Shown here: positions 1-6,640 of the stretch, piece after piece
Layout of the letters: each line of letters starts with the position of its first letter
Numbering within the stretch: the stretch's first letter is position 1
NCBI GenBank assembly: GCA_007123785.1
Contig: SLGL01000159.1
Location: forward strand, 1 to 6,835
Source: Balneolaceae bacterium
GTDB taxonomy: Bacteria; Bacteroidota; Rhodothermia; Balneolales; Balneolaceae
Length of the DNA stretch: 6,835 nucleotides
Reading direction: 5' to 3'
Notes under the pieces: model-generated
Databases searched by the model: none
Seen by the model: only the letters and a program-made list of their open reading frames with translations
What the model was told of the DNA's origin: nothing
Made by a program: the position numbers and the translations under genes

Positions 1-651
1 CGGGTTACAATTCGGAGGGCTCTTCAATCACTGGAAAGTGAATCCATCATTTATCGGTGCCAGGGTCTTGGCTCTTTTGTCAGCGACGAACGGGCGCCTC
101 ACAATCTGGTTCGCCTGACCGATTTTAATGAGGACATGGCTAAAGCAGGTCTCAAAGCATCATCAGTTGTTTGTGACTTTATCACTGTGGACACTCCGGA
201 CTGGCTGTCCGGTATTCTGGATATCGAAGAGGGTACGAAAGTGATTCGAATCGATCGACTGCGGTTGGGTAACGGTGAACCAGTGGCGTTCGACAGCACC
301 TGGCTGCCAATTCTGTATGGCCAGCTTTTGGACAAAGATAAACTTGACGAGGCCACCATTTATCGTCAGCTCGAAGAGAACTACGATATTCCTATTGTTC
401 GTGGTTGTTACCGGATGTCGGCGTGTATTGCTGATGATCAACTTGCGACTGATCTGAAAATCCCAAAAAAATCGCCGCTGCTTTTGATCGACAGGACAAC
501 ATTTACGATTGGCGGAAAAGCAGTGTATTATCAGAAGCGATTTTACAGAAGCGATAAAGTCATTTACGAAATGACCCTTGAAAGGGACCAAAACGATCCG
601 TCTTCAACCGAAATGCCTCTCAAAGAATTTATACCTGTATTTAAATCTTAA
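1..651 (+). CDS. GntR-family (HutC/UTRA type) transcriptional regulator, 5' truncated
   Basis: This is the 3' part of a ligand-responsive DNA-binding repressor or activator. Reading frame 1 is open from base 1 to the TAA at 649-651 and gives 216 residues; the true start lies before the window. Residues 1-35 match the end of a GntR winged helix: a VTIRRALQSLE recognition-helix segment followed by the wing turn QGLGSFVSD. From about residue 50 to 205 the sequence fits a UTRA effector-binding domain, with VIRIDRLRLGNGEPVAFDSTW, then IYRQLEENYDIPI, the LLLIDRTTF strand and a final YYQKRFYRSDKVIYEM segment. UTRA domains of this family usually bind small molecules such as sugars, sugar phosphates or amino-acid derivatives. 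The ATG at 136 is internal to the protein and is not the start. A DsrE-like gene follows after 17 bases in the same direction, so the two are probably cotranscribed. The regulated genes may be the converging catabolic genes, but no operator was identified. Confidence 0.92.
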   Translation, partial: RVTIRRALQSLESESIIYRCQGLGSFVSDERAPHNLVRLTDFNEDMAKAGLKASSVVCDFITVDTPDWLSGILDIEEGTKVIRIDRLRLGNGEPVAFDSTWLPILYGQLLDKDKLDEATIYRQLEENYDIPIVRGCYRMSACIADDQLATDLKIPKKSPLLLIDRTTFTIGGKAVYYQKRFYRSDKVIYEMTLERDQNDPSSTEMPLKEFIPVFKS

Positions 652-668
652 CAACAACTTAAATCATA

Positions 669-1094
669 ATGAAACTAATTACCTTAATAGCATTAATACT
701 TGTACCAATCAGTGTGCTATCCAACAATGATAATTCATCAGAAGACCTTTTTGTAGTTCTAACTTCCGGTGATGCCGAAACTCAAATGATGGCGATGGTT
801 CTTGCAACACAGTCTGCCAACCAAGATGTATCTATCAGGGTTCTGCTTTGCAGTGAAGCCGGAGAGCTGGCTATCAGAGAAACAGAGTCTCCTGAATTTG
901 CTCCGGCTAACCGCTCCCCAAAGCAACTGCTGAATGGTTTGATTGACCGTGGTGTGAAGGTTGAAGTCTGCGGAATTTTCCTTCCAAACAGAGATTATAC
1001 GGAAGAGAATCTCATGGAAGGTATTGGAGTAGCTGCACCGCCCGAAGTTGCAAAATTCATGAAAAGAGAAGGGGTGCGATATTTCACATTCTGA
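669..1094 (+). CDS. Exported DsrE-like small protein
   Basis: The 141-residue product starts with a short hydrophobic leader (MKLITLIALILVPISVLS, no lipobox), so it is probably exported to the periplasm. The mature part resembles the DsrE/DsrF-like fold: a first strand FVVLTSGDAE (about 28-37), a helix MAMVLATQSA, a second strand SIRVLLCSEAG (55-65), a helix KQLLNGLIDRG (85-95), then KVEVCGIFLPNRD (97-109). Two cysteines are visible, C61 and C101. C101 follows the GVKVEV strand, where many DsrE-family proteins carry their functional cysteine. Family members handle sulfur transfer or have unknown roles; many small secreted relatives are uncharacterised, so no reaction is assigned. The start is 17 bases after the regulator stop, with an A-rich leader and no Shine-Dalgarno sequence. 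The 5' end of the gene is more AT-rich than the minus-strand genes. The fold call is fairly firm, the function is not. Confidence 0.75.
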   Translation: MKLITLIALILVPISVLSNNDNSSEDLFVVLTSGDAETQMMAMVLATQSANQDVSIRVLLCSEAGELAIRETESPEFAPANRSPKQLLNGLIDRGVKVEVCGIFLPNRDYTEENLMEGIGVAAPPEVAKFMKREGVRYFTF

Positions 1095-1112
1095 AAAAGT
1101 TTAAACCAAAAT

Positions 1113-1139
1113 GAAAGAGTAATTTTTTATTATTCTTTT
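1113..1139 (+). terminator. AT-rich hairpin after the DsrE-like gene, possible weak terminator
   Basis: The arm 1113-1123 (GAAAGAGTAAT) can pair with 1129-1139 (ATTATTCTTTT) around a five-T loop, with two G-T wobbles. It begins 18 bases after the stop codon of the DsrE-like gene. The 3' side is T-rich, as a terminator would be, but the stem has very few G-C pairs, so intrinsic termination would be weak. Confidence 0.3.
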
Positions 1140-1153
1140 TCAATTACGCGAAT

Positions 1154-1229
1154 AACAATGTTGACTGACCAAACTTTTACTTAAAATCATTTATTTATCC
1201 CAGAAAAAGGGTGTCAATTCAACATTGTT
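1154..1229. repeat. 11-bp perfect inverted repeat in the convergent spacer
   Basis: AACAATGTTGA at 1154-1164 is the exact reverse complement of TCAACATTGTT at 1219-1229, with 54 bases between. The inner nine bases of each arm are nearly palindromic on their own (AACA, one base, TGTT). The second arm ends five bases before the stop-codon end of the lipoprotein gene. It could form a long-loop hairpin at the 3' ends of both transcripts or be a paired protein-binding site; neither can be decided from sequence alone. Confidence 0.4.
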
Positions 1230-1233
1230 TTGT

Positions 1234-4200
1234 TCACTCCACAATCATCACCCCGTTCATAATGCGCCAGTGGCCGGGAATGGTACAGACGAACGGATAT
1301 TCTCCCGGTTCATCAGGCACACTGAATACAAGCTGATAGCTTTCACCGGGGTCCAGCAAAGGAGTGAAAGCGAGAATGTCGGGGGAATCGGGAACATAGA
1401 GCCGCTCACGTCCGTCAGGTGCTGTAATCATCTGGTCGGCCAGCCGCCCGACCTCCTGGAGTGTGCCGGGTTTAATGATCAGCATATTGTGCTCCATATT
1501 ATCAGTGTTGGTAAAATCGATCCGAATGGTCTGGCCTGCCTGAACACGGATCTCTTCCATATCGAATCGCATGACATTTTCCACCACACCCAGCTCCAGA
1601 ATCATATCAAAGGCGTCATCATCAGCCATAGCTACATCCCGACCGATCTCTTCAACTGCTGAAGGATCTTCGCTCAGCACCAATGCAATGATACCCTCAA
1701 GTGTCTGTTCAGCGCCTTCATTTTCGGGTACAGCAGCTTCATCAGGAAGCATTCCTGCCTCATCGGCTGCAGCCAGAAAACCCACATTGTGTACAGCAGC
1801 CGCCAGCGATGCAGCTTCCCGGATCCATCGATCCTCCAGGTTTTCCTCTTTGTTGAGAGTGTAAAATATGGCTCCACCCGCATCATTGTTTTCCGGCATA
1901 TCAGCAAAGGCGATGAGTGTTTTCAGCCTGACTTTCATATTCTCATCATCGGGCAGACAATATTCAAGAAGAGCAGTCACCGACTCCTCTGCTTTGGGAA
2001 GCACCTGAACGGCATTCATTCGAACCGATGCCGACGGATGCTGTAAGGCTTCTACTGCGGCATCAAACGCATCACCGGAGGCCTGGCCCAATTCTCCAAG
2101 GCCATGCAGCGTCCAGAGTGCGTGAATAGCTCCCACATTAACATCGGTTTCATCTTCGGAGCGGTCTCTCACCAGCTGGATAAGCGAAGGAACCACATCC
2201 GCCTCTCCGCGCTCCACAAGTAACCGCTGAGCATGCTTGCGCCAAAGCATATTTTCATGGACAAGTGTGCTCACCAGTTTTTCAGATGAAGCATTTGCCA
2301 GTGTAAGATTTTCAGCTCGATCGGCTCCTTCGTACACAATCCGATAGATGCGGCCGTGCTCCCGGTCGCGCAGCGGGTTGGCATAAGCGTTGCCCGGCGT
2401 AGGCTCCTGGCGATCGCTTTCGGCATTGTGCTGGATGATGTAGTTGTACCAGTCGGCAATCCAAATATGCCCGTCCGGTCCCACCTCTGCCTGTACCGGA
2501 CTGAACCATTCATCGTCGCTGGCAATCAAATTCCGGGGGTGTTCAGCCCGATAGCCTGAACCATTCTCTTCCAGGATCAATTCGGCTACAAGCTGAACCG
2601 TGGGATCCGTTACAAAGGCAATCCGGTTCCAGTACTCCTGCGGGTAGGTACGGGCGGTGTAGAGGGCATGCCCTGCGGCCGATGTAAACGCACCAACCCA
2701 GTCAACCTGCCGAAACAGGTTGGTGAGCGTAATGATGCGAGCCGTATCTGTGAGCCGGTCGGTAACAGAATCATCCAGGCCCGACAAATTATCGTAAAGG
2801 CGGCGGGGAAACTGAAAATGGGTGCTGGGATTGCCGTTTGCCGTTGAGATGAACGCCTCTCCCTGCTCATTGAAACCAAGCCCCCAGGTGTTGTTGTTCG
2901 TTCTCCGTAAAAATTCCAGATTCGATCCATCCGGTTTGAACCGGTACACGCCCATCCTGAATTCATGATGCTCTCCGCCAACAGTTCCATCCATACCTGC
3001 ATAACCAAGCACACCCCAGATCTGGTTATCCAGACCGTAGTGCATGTTGTTTGGCCCGGCATGGGTGTCCCACTGCTGCCATCCTTCAAACAGCACTTCA
3101 CGGTAGTCGGCTTTGCCGTCGCCTGTGGTATCTTTCAGAAAGAGGGTTTCGGGTGCCTGGTGAACTATAATGCCGCCGTTAGAGAATGCAAGGCTTGTCG
3201 GGATGTTCAGGTCGTCCGCAAAAACAGTAAATTCATCGGCACGCCCGTCTCCGTTTGTATCTTCCAGAATGAGGATGCGGTCCTTGCCGCCTCCATCTGG
3301 CCAGAAATCCCGGGGGTAGGGGTATTCAATCGATTCGATCACCCAGAGGCGGCCCTGTTCATCCCAGTTCATCGAGATGGGATTGACAATATCCGGCTCT
3401 GCGGCAAACAGTTCCACACGGAATCCCGGCGGAACAATCATCCGCTCTTTGGCGGTGACAGCATCAACCGGAAGCTGCTTGCGGTAATAGCGCGGATTGT
3501 TAGCTCCGCGATCCATCGGGCCAACTTCCTCCTCATATTCCAGCCTTTTGTAGTGGGGAGGGGGAAAGGGGACATCCAGCACAGTGTACTCAAACGGATT
3601 TCCGATTTCGCGTTCGGCAATTTTGGCCTGCACATCCTGACCGGCTGCCCAGCGAATACCCCTCTCCATTAGATCGTGAAAGCCGGGGTTTTGCCAGGTC
3701 CTTTCGTCGTGGCCCCACGCCGTATAAAAAACCCGCCCATCTCCGTGATTTCTGATCCAGGTGTACGGCTCGTCCTCCCTGTAGCTGAGCACCGTCCGGT
3801 TTTCTTCGTTGTGATTCTGGTGGACGTAGATTTCATCCCAGCTTTCGAAACCCTCAAAACCGGCCATGATTTCGTGTTCCGGTTCGGCAATGCGGGTAGA
3901 AAAAGTCCCCTCTCCGTGAGATTCAAACTCTCCTCCCAGCATGTCGATGAACCGCTCCGAATCCCTGAAATTACCCGACGCCGAGTGAAGGCCTACAAAT
4001 CCGCCACCGTTTTCAACGTAGCCGACCAGGGCGTTTTCTACATCCGCAGAGGTTTCAGGATAATGCGGCTCATGATAGTTTGCGTAGAGGAGCACCACAT
4101 CAAACTTTGCCAGGTTTTCGGGATTGATATCATTCAGGTCACTGGTGTAGTAGAGGTGAATACCGCGATCCAGCATCGGCCGCCCCACATCACGCAGTCG

Positions 4201-4365
4201 CACACTCGGTTCGTGGCCGCGGTCATCGCCCAGAAAAAGCACCTTAAGTTGAGGTTTTTCGGAGTACTCTGCTGTTTGTTCTTCAGAGCAACTGGAAATC
4301 ACCAACATAAACAAAATATAGGTTAGTGCGGTAATCAAGGAGAGTGATTTCAATGGATTGGTCAT
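1234..4365 (-). CDS. Lipoprotein: ThuA domain + PVC-type dehydrogenase beta-propeller + HEAT-like region + azurin-type copper domain
   Basis: This 1043-residue exported protein probably oxidises a sugar-like substrate outside the cytoplasm. Residues 1-26 form a lipoprotein signal ending in the lipobox VISSC (C26). Residues 38-243 are a ThuA-like, class-I-amidotransferase-fold domain, with GLHSASGNF, VHQNHN and FYTAWGHDERTWQNPGFH. Residues 308-680 match the putative membrane-bound dehydrogenase domain (TIGR02604 type): VPPGFRVELFAAEPDIVNP, WVIESIEYPYPRDF and two acidic DTNGDGRADE/DTTGDGKADY loops (369-378, 412-421) that look calcium-binding. Residues about 695-870 are helical, HEAT-like. Residues 930-1043 are cupredoxin, with azurin-spaced copper ligands H959, C1027, H1032 and M1036 (CTIPGHWRIMNG). 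Many relatives end in cytochrome c, but no CXXCH is present here. The start ATG places the signal peptide correctly; no Shine-Dalgarno sequence is seen. Domain calls are firm; catalytic activity and substrate are unknown. The TIM-barrel gene lies 81 bases upstream. Confidence 0.9.
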   Translation of the reverse strand: MTNPLKSLSLITALTYILFMLVISSCSEEQTAEYSEKPQLKVLFLGDDRGHEPSVRLRDVGRPMLDRGIHLYYTSDLNDINPENLAKFDVVLLYANYHEPHYPETSADVENALVGYVENGGGFVGLHSASGNFRDSERFIDMLGGEFESHGEGTFSTRIAEPEHEIMAGFEGFESWDEIYVHQNHNEENRTVLSYREDEPYTWIRNHGDGRVFYTAWGHDERTWQNPGFHDLMERGIRWAAGQDVQAKIAEREIGNPFEYTVLDVPFPPPHYKRLEYEEEVGPMDRGANNPRYYRKQLPVDAVTAKERMIVPPGFRVELFAAEPDIVNPISMNWDEQGRLWVIESIEYPYPRDFWPDGGGKDRILILEDTNGDGRADEFTVFADDLNIPTSLAFSNGGIIVHQAPETLFLKDTTGDGKADYREVLFEGWQQWDTHAGPNNMHYGLDNQIWGVLGYAGMDGTVGGEHHEFRMGVYRFKPDGSNLEFLRRTNNNTWGLGFNEQGEAFISTANGNPSTHFQFPRRLYDNLSGLDDSVTDRLTDTARIITLTNLFRQVDWVGAFTSAAGHALYTARTYPQEYWNRIAFVTDPTVQLVAELILEENGSGYRAEHPRNLIASDDEWFSPVQAEVGPDGHIWIADWYNYIIQHNAESDRQEPTPGNAYANPLRDREHGRIYRIVYEGADRAENLTLANASSEKLVSTLVHENMLWRKHAQRLLVERGEADVVPSLIQLVRDRSEDETDVNVGAIHALWTLHGLGELGQASGDAFDAAVEALQHPSASVRMNAVQVLPKAEESVTALLEYCLPDDENMKVRLKTLIAFADMPENNDAGGAIFYTLNKEENLEDRWIREAASLAAAVHNVGFLAAADEAGMLPDEAAVPENEGAEQTLEGIIALVLSEDPSAVEEIGRDVAMADDDAFDMILELGVVENVMRFDMEEIRVQAGQTIRIDFTNTDNMEHNMLIIKPGTLQEVGRLADQMITAPDGRERLYVPDSPDILAFTPLLDPGESYQLVFSVPDEPGEYPFVCTIPGHWRIMNGVMIVE

Positions 4366-4408
4366 GGGTTCAGAGGGCTTCAGTTTTGCATCAAATACCA
4401 GGGATTTA

Positions 4409-4427
4409 AAAACCCCCTGTGGGTTTT
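4409..4427 (-). terminator. Terminator-like hairpin between TIM-barrel and lipoprotein genes
   Basis: A seven-base stem AAAACCC/GGGTTTT closes a five-base loop (4416-4420). On the minus strand it is followed by a further T and an AT-rich run, and it lies about 20 bases after the TIM-barrel gene stop. The A and T tracts are symmetrical, so it could act on either strand, but only minus-strand genes flank it. The stem is short, with only three G-C pairs, so termination may be partial. If active, it would lower or separate expression of the lipoprotein gene. Confidence 0.45.
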
Positions 4428-4446
4428 GTTGTTTGTTACGGGTAGA

Positions 4447-5283
4447 TTAAAGCTTGAGCTCTTTAAACGATCGTGCCTGTGCTTCGATGGCCTTCTCAGT
4501 GGCCAGGCGTTCGATACTGGAAGCACCAAAAAATCCGGCTACACCTTCGGTATTCTCGAAAATGTATTGTGCATCTTCAGGCTCTGCCACAGGTCCGCCA
4601 TGGCACAGAACAATCACATCTTCACGGATGGCTTTTGCTGTATCGTGAATGGCCTGTATTCGTTTAGCGGATTCTTCCAGTGTTGGGGCCACATTCTCGC
4701 TTACACCGATCGACCCGCTCGTAGTTGTATTCATGTGGGCCACAATAATATCAGCTCCGGCTTCTGTCATCTTTACCGCCTGCTCTTCGTCGAAAACATA
4801 GGGACAGGTCAGCATCTTCAGTTCGTGGGCCTGCCGGATCATCTCTACTTCCAGGTCGTAGCTCATTCCGGTCTCTTCCAGGATTTGGCGAAAGTTGCCG
4901 TCAATGACTCCCACGGTCGGAAAGTTCTGCACCCCGTCGAAGCCCATCTCTTTGAGCTGCTTCAGAAAAACGGGCATCAGACGAAACGGGTCGGTTCCGC
5001 ACACACCGGCCAGAACCGGGGTATCTTTCACAACCGGCAGCACTTCACCGGCCATATCCATTACAATGGCGTTGGCATCACCGTAAGGCATGAGTCCGGC
5101 TACACTTCCACGGCCTGCCATACGGTAGCGCCCGGAGTTATAAATGATGATGATATCCACTCCGCCGCGTTCGGCAAATTTAGCTGATATTCCGGTACCC
5201 GCACCAGCTCCGATGATCGGCTTTTTCTCTTTCACCTGGGCATTCAAACGGTTCAGGCACTCCTCGTATTTAATAAATGGCAT
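4447..5283 (-). CDS. Phosphoenolpyruvate-hydrolase-family TIM-barrel protein (Tm-1 C-terminal half homologue)
   Basis: The 278-residue cytoplasmic protein (no signal peptide) belongs to the PEP_hydrolase/TIM-barrel family (PF09370), related in fold to the PEP mutase/isocitrate lyase superfamily. Family hallmarks are visible in order: PIIGAGAGTGISAKFAERGG (22-41), DIIIIYNSGRYRMAGRGS (43-60), VLAGVCGTDPF (90-100), GFDGVQNFPTVGVIDG (114-129), ADIIVAHMNTTTSGSIG (177-193), VLCHGGPVAEPEDAQYI (225-241) and FFGASSIERL (251-260). The length fits a complete stand-alone member. In plant Tm-1 this domain forms the C-terminal half, fused to a UPF0261 domain; here the UPF0261 gene is the separate upstream neighbour, 117 bases away. 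The name reflects structural similarity; PEP hydrolysis is not established and the substrate is unknown. The start ATG at 5281-5283 has an A/T-rich leader without a Shine-Dalgarno sequence, and the next in-frame Met would cut into the barrel. Confidence 0.92.
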   Translation of the reverse strand: MPFIKYEECLNRLNAQVKEKKPIIGAGAGTGISAKFAERGGVDIIIIYNSGRYRMAGRGSVAGLMPYGDANAIVMDMAGEVLPVVKDTPVLAGVCGTDPFRLMPVFLKQLKEMGFDGVQNFPTVGVIDGNFRQILEETGMSYDLEVEMIRQAHELKMLTCPYVFDEEQAVKMTEAGADIIVAHMNTTTSGSIGVSENVAPTLEESAKRIQAIHDTAKAIREDVIVLCHGGPVAEPEDAQYIFENTEGVAGFFGASSIERLATEKAIEAQARSFKELKL

Positions 5284-5400
5284 TTTAAATGGTTTATTGG
5301 TTAATCGTTAATTGTTTAATGGATAAATCGATCATAATTTATGGACCTGTCTTTTTAAAATTTCCGGCACCAAATCACAAATAAAAAATTCCGGAAATTG
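5284..5400 (-). promoter_or_regulatory. AT-rich intergenic leader with 9-bp inverted repeat
   Basis: This 117-base gap is unusually long for the inside of the cluster: only 25 bases separate the cupin and UPF0261 genes. AATTTCCGG (5359-5367) and CCGGAAATT (5391-5399) form a perfect 9-bp inverted repeat around 23 bases, and the outer arm starts one base after the UPF0261 stop codon. Each arm also holds a palindromic CCGG core. Nearer the TIM-barrel start there is ATAAAT/ATTTAT (5323-5328, 5337-5342) and a TTAATCGTTAA element. It may be an attenuating hairpin, an operator or an internal promoter region; no clear -33/-7 promoter could be assigned. Confidence 0.35.
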
Positions 5401-6615
5401 TCATTTTCCCGAACCCATTATTCCCAACAACTCATCAGCTGCGGCTTTGGCAAATTCTGGGTTGTTAATATTCAGATCGAGTTCAATCAGGCGTACATTT
5501 GGTGCTATACTTTCCCTCAGAGAATCAAACAGAGCCTGGTCGGCTTCGGGATCGTAAAATGGCTGTCCGTCGCGATCCATCATACTTACGCCGTTCAGGG
5601 GCAGTAATAGTACCACCGGGCCTTTGGCACGGTTTAGTTTTTCAGCCATTCGTATCGCAATTTCTTTGCACTCCTCAACTGTGGTGCGCATCAGTGTTAC
5701 TGTAGGATTGTGTTTATATAGATTGCGTTTTTTATATCGTTCAGGCACCGTATCCATGGCATTAAAATTGACCATATCGAGTGCGCCGCATGAGACAACC
5801 TGCGGAATCCCGGTCTCTGCGGCGGCCTCCATCCGGTTCGGCCCGGCCGAGAGAACTCCTCCTGCTACCTCATCGCACCACTCGGTTGTTGTCAGATCGG
5901 CCACAGCCGTAAAATATCCATCCCGGATCAGCCCTTCCATCGCCCGGCCTCCCGATCCTGTTGCATGGAACACGACTGTTTCATAGCCTGCCTGGTCCAT
6001 CAACTCCCTGAACCGGGTAACGCACGGTGTGGTTACCCCAAACATTGTAGCAGCAATCAGCGGTTTTTCATCCCTCTTCGGCAGTTCGGTTTCCACCATC
6101 CCGCAAATAGCCCCGGCCGCATTGGCAAGAATTCGGCGAGAGAGACGGTTTAGCCCGGCAATGTCTACCACTGAGTACATCATCGTGATATCTTTGACAT
6201 CCACAAACGAACTAACGTCTCCCGAGGCAAGTGTGGAAACCATCACTTTTGGTACGCCAACGGGCAGTTCGCGCATTCCCGCAGTCCCGATATTGGTACC
6301 GGCTCCGCCTCCCAGGCTCAGCATGGCATCAAAGCGGCCATCATCAAATAGTTTTCGGACCAGGGTTTGCACTCCCCGGATCATCACATCCACACCGGCC
6401 CCGCGGTCGCCCTGTTCACGAAGCTGTGCAAGAGAGCTTCCGCCTGCACGGGCCACTTCATCCGCAGTTATATCCGGCTCGATGGCCGGTTCGCCCAGAA
6501 TACCGGTGTCCATTAAAAGAGTGTTGAGTTCGCGTTCTTCAATCAGGTCGCGGATAAAACCGAATTCGGATCCCTTGGTGTCAAATGTACCAACGAGCAG
6601 GACAGTTTTTTTCAT
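5401..6615 (-). CDS. UPF0261 / Tm-1-like ATP-binding domain protein
   Basis: The 404-residue cytoplasmic protein is a full-length UPF0261 (PF06792) member, the family of the N-terminal half of tomato Tm-1, whose solved structure binds a nucleotide. Visible hallmarks: VLLVGTFDTKGSEFGF at 5-20, MDTGILGEP at 35-43, a glycine-rich LSLGGGAGTNIGTAGMRELP at 99-118, KVMVSTLASGDVSSFVDVKD at 123-142 with DIAGLNRLSRRIL at 151-163, FGVTTPCVTRFRELM at 192-206, VVFHATGSGGRAMEGLI at 214-230, DLTTTEWCDEVAGGVLSAGP at 240-259 and a final LLLPLNGVSMMDRDGQPFYDP at 336-356. The two-lobed layout with a second glycine-rich segment (ATGSGG) is typical of the family. It starts 25 bases after the cupin gene stop and precedes the TIM-barrel gene, so the three are likely one operon and this protein probably partners with the TIM-barrel. 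The bacterial reaction is unproven. The start has an A-rich leader (eight A's) and no Shine-Dalgarno sequence. Confidence 0.93.
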   Translation of the reverse strand: MKKTVLLVGTFDTKGSEFGFIRDLIEERELNTLLMDTGILGEPAIEPDITADEVARAGGSSLAQLREQGDRGAGVDVMIRGVQTLVRKLFDDGRFDAMLSLGGGAGTNIGTAGMRELPVGVPKVMVSTLASGDVSSFVDVKDITMMYSVVDIAGLNRLSRRILANAAGAICGMVETELPKRDEKPLIAATMFGVTTPCVTRFRELMDQAGYETVVFHATGSGGRAMEGLIRDGYFTAVADLTTTEWCDEVAGGVLSAGPNRMEAAAETGIPQVVSCGALDMVNFNAMDTVPERYKKRNLYKHNPTVTLMRTTVEECKEIAIRMAEKLNRAKGPVVLLLPLNGVSMMDRDGQPFYDPEADQALFDSLRESIAPNVRLIELDLNINNPEFAKAAADELLGIMGSGK

Positions 6616-6640
6616 GAGTGGGGGTATTTTTTTTCTGATT

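Noticed and set aside
163..591. Minus-strand frame of 142 codons opposite the regulator
   Set aside because: It is antisense to a convincing UTRA domain and has no family resemblance.
1201..1210. CCC-AGAAAAA-GGG mini-hairpin near the lipoprotein stop
   Set aside because: A three-base-pair stem is too short to call a terminator.
2965..3672. Open + strand frame of 235 codons opposite the dehydrogenase domain
   Set aside because: No protein-family signal; it overlaps a well-supported domain on the other strand.
1234..4365. Possible heme c site in the large lipoprotein
   Set aside because: Only three cysteines (C26, C803, C1027) are present and none forms CXXCH; the last is a copper ligand.
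4426..5187. Open + strand frame of 253 codons opposite the TIM-barrel gene
   Set aside because: It is antisense to a clear family member, its translation is rich in Cys, His and Phe with no recognisable domain, and it arises from codon bias of the real gene.
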